A stretch of DNA of 64,000 nucleotides, taken from Mycolicibacterium parafortuitum. GTDB taxonomy: Bacteria; Actinomycetota; Actinomycetes; Mycobacteriales; Mycobacteriaceae. Shown in pieces: positions 50,712-58,957 of the stretch. The stretch is from the NCBI RefSeq assembly GCF_002086815.1, contig NZ_MVID01000012.1:1-64000 (forward strand), read 5' to 3'. Under the pieces are notes generated by a model. The model did no database searches and was not told the origin of the DNA. It was given only the letters and a program-made list of their open reading frames with translations. The translations under genes and the position numbers were made by a program. The stretch's first letter is position 1, and every line of letters starts with the position of its first letter.

Positions 50712-52418
50712 GTCATCTCATACGTCCGAATCGAGAATTTCCGGTCAATACGCAATGCGGAGCTGTGCGATATAGGTGATTATGCTCCGATAATCGGCGT
50801 CAACAGTAGTGGAAAATCGAACGCCCTTCGAGCGCTCAACTTGTTTTTCAATGGCTATCTGGATGAAAATCAAACGCCAGTGAGTATGCAGGATGACTTC
50901 AGCACACATGCTCCGAAGGGAAAGAAAAAGGTTCTAGCAGTAACCGTAGGGCTGCGATTGGGACCCGATTTTAAGGTGAGAGGGCAGGAAGAGTTTCATA
51001 AGGCCCTCGACATCGATGACGTAATCTACATAACCCGTTCATGGAGCCTCAGTCTCGATAAGACCACGGCCGTTGACACACTCCATTTTGGCAATTCGCT
51101 GACCTCGATGACAGAAGCAACCGCAGATAGGGCCGCTTCTGTCATCGCTCATATCCGAGCAGTTCGTTTCGTCTACGTACCAAACCACGCCCGCCCAGCC
51201 GACCTCATACGTCGTGAGCTCACTCCGTTACGCAGCAACCTCGTGTCACGCCTGCGATCAACCAAGGCGTATCGGGAGTCGTCGGTTGACGAATTGTTCA
51301 CCGAGCTGACCGCGATGGGTGAACGCATGTTCGGCGAAGTATCGAGAGCTGTTTCCCGCGGTCTCCCTGGCGTCGGAATCGAACCTGATTTGCCAGCAGA
51401 CTTCGCCGACCTCGTCTTCAACCTTGGCGTACGGGCGGCGACAACCGGTGACGTGGCTCGTGCCCCTGAATTCGAAGGCTCCGGAGCTCAGTCTCTGCTC
51501 CTGCTACATGTGCTCAACCTCGCTGATCGCACCCATCGCGGCAACGGATTTGGCTGGATACAGGCAAGCGTCTGGGCGGTTGAGGAGCCAGAGAGCTTCC
51601 TTCATGCGGGTCTCCGCGCGCGGTTCTCCCAAGATCTGCGCGACTACGCGGCGGACCCGAAAAGACAGATATTCGTTACTACTCACCAGGATGAGTTTGT
51701 ACGAATATCGGATGTCGCATGGCTGGCCAAAAAAGGTCCGGAGACTGTGTTACACCGAATGACAGCGCGCGATGCTCTGACGGAAAGCACCCGGGGATCA
51801 ATTGTTTCCTACGCGCACCCGCTCTTCTCGTTTGCAACGGAGCCGATCGTAATCGTGGAGGGTCGAATCGATGAACTTTACCTCCGCGCGGCGATTCAAG
51901 AGGCTGGCCTAAAACCTCGATGGCGACTGGTACCACCCGGCGCTGTGTTGGGCGAGGACCACACTGGTGATGCTATCCACCCATACTTGAAATATAATAA
52001 GCCTGTCATTGCTTCACGACCAGACGTCGCCCCGGTGATTGTACTTCGCGATTGGGAAGCAAAGGACAAGCAGAAGTACGACGACGTCCTAGGAGTGCAC
52101 CCATTTTCCGAGTGCCTAGTACCGCCAGCCGGTATCGCCAATCCAGCGCTTGGCGATTCCTTCCGCGGCATTGAGCGGTTCCTACCTACGGATTTCATCA
52201 CGGCGGTTATTCCTGAAAAGACACTCGGTCGAGAAAGCGGCGAACCGGATGCGCCTTATTCAATAAAGCGTAAAACCCTAGAGGATGAGAAAGCCAAGCT
52301 TGCGGCTAGGGCGAAGAATGGCGCTCCCGTGGGCCCCTACATGCAAGAGCTTGCTATCTGGATCGACACCCAGATCTCGGAGATCTTGCAAAGGGTGCCC
52401 AGCAGCGCATTCCTATGA
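50712..52418 (+). CDS. OLD-family ATPase-TOPRIM nuclease, probable anti-phage protein
   Basis: About 568 residues if read from 50712. The N-terminus VISYVRIENFRSIRNAEL and Walker A GVNSSGKSNALRAL are in the same open frame as the rest but upstream of the first usual start (TTG 50841), so the functional start must be further 5'. Walker B VWAVEEPESFLHAGL, H-loop THQDEF, then a TOPRIM domain EPIVIVEGRIDELYLRAAI. OLD proteins cleave DNA and several act in phage defence. No GajB-like helicase or other partner is adjacent. It lies between integrase and attachment site, the usual cargo slot. Confidence 0.82.
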   Translation, partial: VISYVRIENFRSIRNAELCDIGDYAPIIGVNSSGKSNALRALNLFFNGYLDENQTPVSMQDDFSTHAPKGKKKVLAVTVGLRLGPDFKVRGQEEFHKALDIDDVIYITRSWSLSLDKTTAVDTLHFGNSLTSMTEATADRAASVIAHIRAVRFVYVPNHARPADLIRRELTPLRSNLVSRLRSTKAYRESSVDELFTELTAMGERMFGEVSRAVSRGLPGVGIEPDLPADFADLVFNLGVRAATTGDVARAPEFEGSGAQSLLLLHVLNLADRTHRGNGFGWIQASVWAVEEPESFLHAGLRARFSQDLRDYAADPKRQIFVTTHQDEFVRISDVAWLAKKGPETVLHRMTARDALTESTRGSIVSYAHPLFSFATEPIVIVEGRIDELYLRAAIQEAGLKPRWRLVPPGAVLGEDHTGDAIHPYLKYNKPVIASRPDVAPVIVLRDWEAKDKQKYDDVLGVHPFSECLVPPAGIANPALGDSFRGIERFLPTDFITAVIPEKTLGRESGEPDAPYSIKRKTLEDEKAKLAARAKNGAPVGPYMQELAIWIDTQISEILQRVPSSAFL

Positions 52419-52462
52419 CCTTCGACCCGACCCCGTGCCAACTTAGCGGATAGACATACCCG

Positions 52463-53893
52463 TCATGATCGACCAATCAACGGCACCACGTTGCTTTCCA
52501 TTCGGGCGGCCCGGTAGACCGGGGCGGGTGGTTCTGGCAGCGTGTTGAGCGCGCCGCCGTCCCGCTCGGGGATGTAGTCGCCGTAGGTGTCGAGCGTCAG
52601 CGTGAACGTGCTGTGTCCCAGCCACTTCGACACCTGCATGAAGTGGGTGCCAGCGGAGAGCTGAAGCACCGCGAACGTATGCCGAAGATCATGGAGGCGG
52701 ACGCCCCGAATAGCGGGCGCATCCTTCGTCGCGGGGCGGGTAGCCGGTAAGCCGACCGCCTCTAGGGCGGGCTTCAGGATCGTGTCGTAGAAGGTTCCGA
52801 GCGCGAGTGGCTGCGACCAGTCGAGCGGTACCGCGTACCGCTCCCCCGCTGCTCGGTAACCGCCCCCGTTCTTCCGCGACGGCCATAAGGGCGCAGTCGG
52901 TTCGGTCGCGCGCGGGTGGACTTCGGAGAGGTAGTCGGCCATCCGCTTCGCGAGCCAAGGCGGGAGTGGCACGGTTCGGCGGCTGCGCTTGCTCTTCGGG
53001 GTGCCGACGACCCAGACGCCATTCTTTCGGTCCTTCGTCCGCGCGACGCGCACGGAGCATCGAACGCCGCCTTGGTCGGTGGGCCCAGGCGAGAACAGAA
53101 GATCAGCGACCTCTAGCCCTGCGGCCTCAGCGGCCCGTAGGCCTGTGTACGCGAGGAACTCGACCAAGAGCCCGTACACCGGGTACGCGGGGAGCTCTGG
53201 GCCGGTGTAGCCCTCCGGTGGGTAGCCCGCGACCGCCGCACTCAGCGCCCCGACTTGTGCCGCCGTGAGCGGGTGGTGTTCGAAGTCGGGGTGGTCGCCG
53301 GTCGCGCGGCTCGCAGAGAAATCCACCCGGTCCGCAGGGTTCGAGTCGAGCGCGCCGTGTTGAACCGCGTACTTGAGCACTCGCCGCACCACGTCCCACA
53401 CATGCTTCACCGTGCCGGGGCTGATCGGCTTTCGGTCGCCCTGTCGAGATTGCTGACGCACCAGCCCAGTTAGCAGCTTTTCGAGGTGGGCCGGTGTGAC
53501 TGCTGCGACCGCGAGACTGCCGAGGTCCCCGAGCACGTACGTGTGGAGCTGTCGTTCGTACTCGTCTACGGTGCGCTGTTTAACCTTGCCGCTCGCGACC
53601 CGAACCGCCTGCGCGTCGAGCCAGGCCCTCGCGTAGAACCCGAACGGCTGCTCCCCGTTAGCTCTCTGCTCGGCCAGGGCGCTCGTGCCTGCGTGCGTGT
53701 GCTTCGCGGCGTTGAGTTCGTCTCGTCGCACTTCTGCGGCCTCGCGGGTCGGGTAGGTCTCGCGCCGCGCTCGTGTCGCCCCGGTGGGTAGGCCGAACTC
53801 GTCGCGAACCGCCTCACGCCAGACGACCGCGTACGTCTTGACGACCTTGCCGTTGCGACGCTGTTTCGTGTCGTGCGCACGTACGTATGCCAT
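52463..53893 (-). CDS. int: Tyrosine-type site-specific integrase
   Basis: 476 residues. N-terminal arm-binding region at about 1-65, SAM-like core-binding domain at about 85-190 (FGFYARAWLDAQAVRVASGKV), and catalytic domain at about 215-450 with the first Arg in YTGLRAAEAAGLE, HDLRHTFA (His-x-x-Arg) and LGHSTFTLTLDTYGDY (nucleophile Tyr). Predicted to recombine the tRNA-Leu anticodon-loop core. Last gene of a minus-strand run from the serine recombinase through two small genes, separated by only 9 bp from the preceding one. Confidence 0.93.
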   Translation of the reverse strand: MAYVRAHDTKQRRNGKVVKTYAVVWREAVRDEFGLPTGATRARRETYPTREAAEVRRDELNAAKHTHAGTSALAEQRANGEQPFGFYARAWLDAQAVRVASGKVKQRTVDEYERQLHTYVLGDLGSLAVAAVTPAHLEKLLTGLVRQQSRQGDRKPISPGTVKHVWDVVRRVLKYAVQHGALDSNPADRVDFSASRATGDHPDFEHHPLTAAQVGALSAAVAGYPPEGYTGPELPAYPVYGLLVEFLAYTGLRAAEAAGLEVADLLFSPGPTDQGGVRCSVRVARTKDRKNGVWVVGTPKSKRSRRTVPLPPWLAKRMADYLSEVHPRATEPTAPLWPSRKNGGGYRAAGERYAVPLDWSQPLALGTFYDTILKPALEAVGLPATRPATKDAPAIRGVRLHDLRHTFAVLQLSAGTHFMQVSKWLGHSTFTLTLDTYGDYIPERDGGALNTLPEPPAPVYRAARMESNVVPLIGRS

Positions 53894-53902
53894 TTGCCGC
53901 CC

Positions 53903-54115
53903 CTAGACTCCCCAGCGGTTACCGACTTGAGCGGACCGCAATTCTTCGGTGATGTATTCGTCCGTCTCGCCGCCGTCGAACTCAACGACGTGGCCCATGT
54001 CGCCGCCGTCGTTGTAACTGCTGACTACGCGGCCCTCCTGCCGATGCCGCGAGTGGCCCGGTAACGCGACGCGAACCCGCGTGCCGCGCTCGTAGTAACC
54101 CAGCTCAGCGCTCAT
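53903..54115 (-). CDS. Small phage protein
   Basis: 70 residues (MSAELGYYERGTRVRVALPG start) with an SH3-like beta pattern: GTRVRVALPGHSRHRQEGRVV, then HVVEFDGGETDEYITEELR. Its ATG overlaps the stop of the gene before it (ATGA) and it lies 9 bp before int, so it is translated with them. It could be a DNA-binding accessory of integration, but that is speculation. Confidence 0.55.
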   Translation of the reverse strand: MSAELGYYERGTRVRVALPGHSRHRQEGRVVSSYNDGGDMGHVVEFDGGETDEYITEELRSAQVGNRWGV

Positions 54116-54351
54116 CCCAGCCGCCGTATCCGGCGCGTGTGCGCCTGGGCACGCTTAGTCCTGTTGCCGCCGGGGTTCTGCCACGACCGCCGTCGGGGCT
54201 TGGCGCGCTCTTGCGCGCGCGCTTTCTCCTCCGGCGTGACGAGTCCGCAGCCGAGACGGGCGGCAGCTTCTTCGGGGTGATCCTTCGCCCAGCGCCAATA
54301 TGCGGCCGCGCGAATCTCTTTCATGTCTTCTTCGGTGAAGTGCACGGTCAT
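54112..54351 (-). CDS. Small basic phage protein
   Basis: 79 residues from ATG 54351 (GGAGAAG upstream; the frame is open to 54420). Acidic/aromatic N-terminal half (FTEEDMKEIRAAAYWRWAKD) and a very basic C-terminus (KPRRRSWQNPGGNRTKRAQ). Overlaps both neighbours by ATGA. Family not recognised; a DNA- or RNA-binding role would fit the charge. Confidence 0.55.
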   Translation of the reverse strand: MTVHFTEEDMKEIRAAAYWRWAKDHPEEAAARLGCGLVTPEEKARAQERAKPRRRSWQNPGGNRTKRAQAHTRRIRRLG

Positions 54352-55028
54352 GCTGTCTTCTCCATTTCGGTTGTCGCGGTCGCAGATTGGTAGATGCGCC
54401 GCACGGTTGATGATTGCCACGTCGATAGCCCCGCTGGGGACAAGATGCCCTCGGCCTCAAGCGCGCTGGCGATTCTGGCGAAGCTCAGCCCAGCTTGACG
54501 ATCCATGACGATTCGGCGCACGACACCCGGCTTGGCCAGGCGAGGTCGCCCGACACGCTCTCCGCGTGCCCGCTTAGCCGCGAGCGCCGCCTTGGTGCGC
54601 TCGCTGATCAGTTCGCGCTCGTATTGGGCGTAGTTCACCAGATTCATTGCGAACATGCGGCCGGCTGCCGTAGTCAGGTCCACACCGAGGTCGAGCAAAA
54701 CCAGTGACCAGCCTTGTCTTTGGGCACATTCGATGATCGTGGCGGCGTGGATGATCGACCGCGATAACCGGTCAAGCTTCGCAACGATGAGTCCCTCGCC
54801 CTGACCCATCGCCAGAAGCTCCAGTACCTCAGCCAGTCTCGGGTTGATGTACTTACCGCTGCCGCCCTCGTCGGCAAAGTGCTCGACATCCCAGCCGCGC
54901 CGTTCGGCCTCGGCATCGATTGCCGCGCGCTGGGCTTCGAGGCCATTGCGTTTGTCTGCCTGGTCCTCAGTGCTCACGCGCGTGTACCCAAACATCAAGG
55001 GCCGCTGGCAATTCGTATTCTCTGCCAT
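54348..55028 (-). CDS. Serine recombinase (resolvase/invertase family)
   Basis: 226 residues. Resolvase catalytic domain with YTRVSTEDQ (nucleophile Ser at about 19), AKLDRLSRS (about 82-90), NLVNYAQYERELISERTKAAL (about 129-149), then the short HTH domain GLSFARIASALEAEGI. The small-resolvase layout, not the large integrase type. Its presence beside a tyrosine integrase is unusual: it may resolve dimers, invert a segment, or be a leftover of another element. Confidence 0.9.
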   Translation of the reverse strand: MAENTNCQRPLMFGYTRVSTEDQADKRNGLEAQRAAIDAEAERRGWDVEHFADEGGSGKYINPRLAEVLELLAMGQGEGLIVAKLDRLSRSIIHAATIIECAQRQGWSLVLLDLGVDLTTAAGRMFAMNLVNYAQYERELISERTKAALAAKRARGERVGRPRLAKPGVVRRIVMDRQAGLSFARIASALEAEGILSPAGLSTWQSSTVRRIYQSATATTEMEKTA

Positions 55029-55239
55029 GTGGTTCTCTGCTTTCTTCGGGGCCTAACCGAACGGTTCGGCCTTACGCCCCGGTTCTACGCCAGTCACCAG
55101 CGCTGCACGAGCCGCTGAGCAGCGCTTTCGCTCTGACCGTTCATTCGTGTTCTGCCATGCGAATTAGGCCCCGCCAGTCGCGGGTACCGGGGCGGCGGTC
55201 CGACAAGCCAGTGCCCCCATGAACGGTCTCTATGGGCTA

Positions 55240-55920
55240 TCACCGCTGAAGCCTGTCGCGGATGTCGGACAGTGCGTCCTCCATCGTTTGAAGCCCGGTA
55301 CCCGGCGGGCGGCTAGGGGCGTCCTCGGCGAAATGCGGCCTCGGGGGCGGGCCGTCGCCCCGGTCGGCGGGTACGGGGCCGTGAGCGCGCCCATGAGGCG
55401 GGTCGGCGGGGTACTCGTCGGGGTCTACTATCTCAGCGTCGACTACTTCGAGCGGTTCGTCGTTCGCGGCCAGGGCGCGTGGTTCGGGTGCGAGCCCGCG
55501 ACGGGCTCGCGACTCCTCGCGGTTGATTGTTGCGATACCGCTAAGTCCCTGCAGCAGTTCCTCATACGGTTTGGTTGGGCCCGCGGCAGAAAGCTCAAGT
55601 GCTTGCTTAGCAGAGATGCCCGCGCGGTCGAGTGCATCGCGAATCGCGGCCAGTTTCACATGCTCGGACTCTGAGTCTGTCGCAATGTTGAGCAGTTCCT
55701 TTGCCATGCGGTCGGCTGCTTCCTCAAGCCGTTGTCGCGCTTTTGCTTTCACCTGTGGGGCCTTCGCGCCGTGGTAGTCGCACACATTCGTTCCACGGCG
55801 GGCGGGGTTGTGGCATCTATCGCCGCTTTTCTTGTGGCCGTCGCACCGTCGCCCTCGGCTCGTGGCCCACCAAGCTTCACTCCATTTGTCATTGGGTCCT
55901 GATGTCGATAGGTCACTCAC
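55240..55920 (-). CDS. Phage protein resembling a terminase small subunit
   Basis: 226 residues. N-terminal Cys/His cluster (CDGHKKSGDRCHNPARRGTNVCDYHG at positions about 26-51: a zinc-knuckle pattern common at the start of actinophage small terminases), then HGAKAPQVKAKARQRLEEAA and a helical region, DALDRAGISAKQALELSA. The Pro/Asp-rich tail (about 165-226) is probably disordered. It lies downstream of the iterons and primase, on the same strand. The terminase name rests on this zinc-knuckle plus helix layout. Confidence 0.6.
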   Translation of the reverse strand: MSDLSTSGPNDKWSEAWWATSRGRRCDGHKKSGDRCHNPARRGTNVCDYHGAKAPQVKAKARQRLEEAADRMAKELLNIATDSESEHVKLAAIRDALDRAGISAKQALELSAAGPTKPYEELLQGLSGIATINREESRARRGLAPEPRALAANDEPLEVVDAEIVDPDEYPADPPHGRAHGPVPADRGDGPPPRPHFAEDAPSRPPGTGLQTMEDALSDIRDRLQR

Positions 55921-56023
55921 GGGTTGTTCCTCTCATGGTCGAAACATGTTCTAAATAAATGCATTTGCAGACCTCCCCTAGACGCGTCCCGAACGGCCAA
56001 GGCGGTGTGGTCCATCTCGTTGG

Positions 56024-56177
56024 GGGGTACGAGGGGTACGCGTACCCCCCATCGCCCGCGTCTCGATGCTCCGGGGCCTAACCCGCGATTCGAGAAATTG
56101 AGATGACCAGGTCTTTTAGAGAGACGGTTTTCACGCGTTCTCGCACGGCGGGGGGTACGTCGTACCCCTCGTACCCC
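56024..56177. repeat. GTACCCC iteron clusters, candidate replication origin
   Basis: Six copies of GGGGTAC/GTACCCC: 56024-56030, 56033-56039, 56042-56048 and 56152-56158, 56162-56168, 56171-56177. Each cluster contains head-to-head copies, and the pair encloses about 100 bp that is less GC-rich. They sit immediately 3' of the primase-polymerase gene. Satellites such as P4 carry origin iterons near the primase, so this is a candidate ori. Confidence 0.6.
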
Positions 56178-56191
56178 CTTTAGGCGGGCGC

Positions 56192-58594
56192 TCATCGCCC
56201 CTCCTGTAGATGGACGACTTTGGCGTTGCCGCCCTTACCGAGGATGGGTTGCAGCTCCACATCGCCTACGCCGATCAGTCGCTCCAGCGCCGGGTCGAAG
56301 AGCTTCTTATCGCGTCCGAAATCGCGTCGCATCGCGGCCTTAGGCTGATCATTCTTCGCGCGTAGCGACTTCCGAATACGTTCGGCGACACGACCAATGG
56401 CGGCATCTTCCGCCTTCGCGAGAACCTCCGCCTTGGCCACCTCGCGTACCGCGTCCTGGCGCCCGCGTTCCTGGTTCGCGGCGGTCGACTTAGATCTCAG
56501 CGCGGCTTGGACGTCGCGGCGGGTCGCGGTCGATACTCCCATCACGACGCTTGCCAGGTCCCAATCTTCCTCAGAGACTTTGTCGGTGCGTCCGTTGATC
56601 CACATGAGGGCGACTGCGAGCTTTAATCGCGCGAGCATCGCGTGGGAGTCAAGCGCATGGACTGTGGAGACCTCACCGCGCAGTTTCGCGCGCTGTTCCT
56701 GCCGAACCTTCTCGGCGACGGTTGGCGGCAAGGCCAACACATGAAACGCTGACTTGTCGGCGGGCACATCGAGCATGTACGGATCGACGTCACCAAACTT
56801 CAGCTGAACACTGTCGCCTATCGACCTGTCCGCGATCGCATCGGCGGGGTCGGGAGTTGCGGCCGGCCACGCGGGTAGGCATAACGGGTCGGGTTCCGCG
56901 TCAGGCACCTCCGGCGCGTCCGGGTCTGTCGTCGGCAACCAGATGAACCTTTGGGGTGTGCCACCGTCCTTGTCGTCCAGCAGAGCCCTCGCACGGCCAG
57001 GCTGGACCCCGACAATCATCGTCATTCGGTAGCGGTGCTCCATGATGGCTACGGCCTTTTCGGCGTTCGCGTAACCGAAGCCGAGCCGCTCCCCCATCCA
57101 TGCCTTACGCAGTTCAGGCATTAGCGTGGAGCCGCTGCGACCCGCTAGGGCTGCGAAGGTGTCGACTTCGCCGACCGTGAACATCACCGAATTACGCAGA
57201 TTCATCTGCTCGGCCTTTTGTTTGTAGGCGTACTGCTTCGGTATCCCCTCCCCGCTACCCGGCGTCGCGACAAACACGTCGGTCTCACTCACCACAAAGT
57301 CTGCCGCGGCTGCTTCCGAGGTGTTCTTGCCGAAGCCTGAACGTGCGACCAAGGCGACGAACAGATTCACGCTGGCGAAGGACCCCACTGTGGGTGGCAG
57401 AACGACGTGCGGCGGAATCGTCGCTATCGCGCGAGCCAGAACCGCGCCAAGCATCGACCACGGCCCGACTGAGCGCGCCCTGGCGAACTGTCGTAGCCGC
57501 TCAAGTTCAGGCCTTGACGTCCAGAAGCTCTCAAGCTCTGCGGTCGTCGGCAAGCTGTCATTCCGGTGCGCGCGCTTAGCGTCAGCCTGCGCAGCACCCC
57601 ACCGCATCACCCGCGCGAACTCGCCACTGCGCTGCGCCAGACGAGCGCGACCGTCACTTTCATCGAACGCATCGAAGTAGACAGTTCTCAAGGCTTCAAC
57701 CGCATCACGCGCCGAGTAGCAGCCGGCCATCGCCTCCGACAGCGCCCACGGGGCAACCTTCACCAGAGTCTCGTAACGGCTCGCGCCGTCCTCCACCCCT
57801 TTATGGAAGTGCTTCAGCGGGCCGTCCACGGTGTGTGAGCAGTCGTCACGTCCGCAGCCCCCGCCGGTATGGGCGTCGAGGAACGCTGCCAATTGGAGGC
57901 CTGTCAGCGGGTCGGCGGTTTCGCCCGCCTCCGCCAAACACTCCCGCAATACCTCGGGCATCGGCGGCAACGGCCCCGTCTTTCGTGGTCTGTACTCGCC
58001 GTCTTTAGTCTCCGCGTCGGGGTGTGGAGTCGGCGCCGCGATGATCACGCCGTTCTTGCCGCGGAACTCGCCCCAGCGCCCGAACGCACCTGCGCTGTTC
58101 CCGAAGTTGTCCGACTGACAGGCGAACATGTAGTGCGCGCGTGCATCCTTCCCGCAATGCAGTCTGCGCGTCGCTTGTATTGCTCCAGTCTGCAGAGCGG
58201 TCCAAAGCGTCGCCGCCATACCAGCAGGTTTGTCGTTCACGTCTTCGTCTAGGTCGAACACGCCCGCACCAGACCGCCCGCAATGCAGCGCAATCCCGTA
58301 ACGCGGGTTCGCCGTCCACCACCGACGTATCTGCTCGGGGTCGCGGCTCGAATGCTCATGCCACTTGCCGCCGACAACACTGCCGGGGTTCTTGATCTCC
58401 CTCGGGTCTGTGGGCAGCACATACCAACCCGCATCCGTATAGGCCAAGGCGGCCTCCAACAGCGACAGGCCGCTCACGTCAGGCAGCCGCAGACTGCCAA
58501 CGGCGCCCTCAATGGACAACCGGAAGTCATCATCGATGCCAACAGAGCTATTTCGCAACGGCTTTCGTTCGTTGCGTTCCTGGCGTAGCGTCAT
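56192..58594 (-). CDS. Bifunctional primase-polymerase with ATPase/helicase-like domain
   Basis: 800 residues. N-terminal Prim-Pol (archaeo-eukaryotic primase-like) at about 40-230: AALAYTDAGWYVLPTDPREIKNPG, WWTANPRYGIALHCGRSGAGVFDLDEDV. A cysteine/His cluster (GGGCGRDDCSH) lies near 250. The central ATPase has Walker A ARSGFGKNTSEAAA and later GEVDTFAALAGRSGS. The C-terminus is helical and basic. This is the replication protein of phiRv-like elements and many satellites. Iterons lie at its 3' end and the excisionase-like gene 63 bp upstream. Confidence 0.85.
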   Translation of the reverse strand: MTLRQERNERKPLRNSSVGIDDDFRLSIEGAVGSLRLPDVSGLSLLEAALAYTDAGWYVLPTDPREIKNPGSVVGGKWHEHSSRDPEQIRRWWTANPRYGIALHCGRSGAGVFDLDEDVNDKPAGMAATLWTALQTGAIQATRRLHCGKDARAHYMFACQSDNFGNSAGAFGRWGEFRGKNGVIIAAPTPHPDAETKDGEYRPRKTGPLPPMPEVLRECLAEAGETADPLTGLQLAAFLDAHTGGGCGRDDCSHTVDGPLKHFHKGVEDGASRYETLVKVAPWALSEAMAGCYSARDAVEALRTVYFDAFDESDGRARLAQRSGEFARVMRWGAAQADAKRAHRNDSLPTTAELESFWTSRPELERLRQFARARSVGPWSMLGAVLARAIATIPPHVVLPPTVGSFASVNLFVALVARSGFGKNTSEAAAADFVVSETDVFVATPGSGEGIPKQYAYKQKAEQMNLRNSVMFTVGEVDTFAALAGRSGSTLMPELRKAWMGERLGFGYANAEKAVAIMEHRYRMTMIVGVQPGRARALLDDKDGGTPQRFIWLPTTDPDAPEVPDAEPDPLCLPAWPAATPDPADAIADRSIGDSVQLKFGDVDPYMLDVPADKSAFHVLALPPTVAEKVRQEQRAKLRGEVSTVHALDSHAMLARLKLAVALMWINGRTDKVSEEDWDLASVVMGVSTATRRDVQAALRSKSTAANQERGRQDAVREVAKAEVLAKAEDAAIGRVAERIRKSLRAKNDQPKAAMRRDFGRDKKLFDPALERLIGVGDVELQPILGKGGNAKVVHLQEGR

Positions 58595-58657
58595 CGTCGT
58601 CTCTTCTCAGCCATCGAAGTAGGCATCGCCCCCGGTCTCGTCAACCGGGGGCACACT

Positions 58658-58894
58658 TCACTTCGCGGTGTTGACCTCTGGTGCGCGATAGACGCCAGAT
58701 TGCTTGCGGGACTTCACCCAATCCAGACCGTCGCGCTTGCTGAAGTAGTTGCCGTTACCGAGTCGAGTTGGCCGGATCTCCCGCCGCTTCACAGCCTCTT
58801 TTACCGAGCGCCGCGTCACAGGCAGGTCGAGGTCGAGAAATAGGTACTCGAACAATTCTTGCTCCGTCAGATTGGGCCGGTCCAGATAGTCCAT
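58658..58894 (-). CDS. Excisionase/AlpA-like winged-helix protein
   Basis: 78 residues from ATG 58894 (GGAGGAAG upstream; the frame is open to 58942). TRRSVKEAVKRREIRPTRLG, then NYFSKRDGLDWVKSRKQSG is the usual helix-turn-helix and wing of Xis/AlpA proteins that bend DNA and control int or rep. Starts the primase operon. A terminator-like hairpin lies 24 bp upstream of its start. Confidence 0.65.
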   Translation of the reverse strand: MDYLDRPNLTEQELFEYLFLDLDLPVTRRSVKEAVKRREIRPTRLGNGNYFSKRDGLDWVKSRKQSGVYRAPEVNTAK

Positions 58895-58917
58895 TTCTTC
58901 CTCCAAAACACAAAAAC

Positions 58918-58957
58918 ACCTGGCGTACACGCTCAATGTCATGAGCGTGCGCCAGGT
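58918..58957 (-). terminator. Terminator/attenuator hairpin just upstream of the excisionase-like gene
   Basis: On the minus strand ACCTGGCGCACGCTCA (58957-58942) pairs with TGAGCGTG-TA-CGCCAGGT (58935-58918), 16 bp with a 2-nt bulge and a 6-nt loop, followed directly by GTTTTTGTGTTTTGGAGG. Hairpin plus U-tract is a classical intrinsic terminator, and the tract runs into the ribosome site of the gene. Confidence 0.7.

Noticed and set aside
50700..52418. Gabija or PARIS defence system
   Set aside because: The ATPase-TOPRIM architecture fits, but no GajB-like UvrD helicase or AriB-like partner lies beside it; a single-gene OLD nuclease is the supported call.
55219..55674. Plus-strand frame antisense to the terminase-like gene
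   Set aside because: The minus frame has the zinc-knuckle and helix pattern; the plus frame has no features and no ribosome site.
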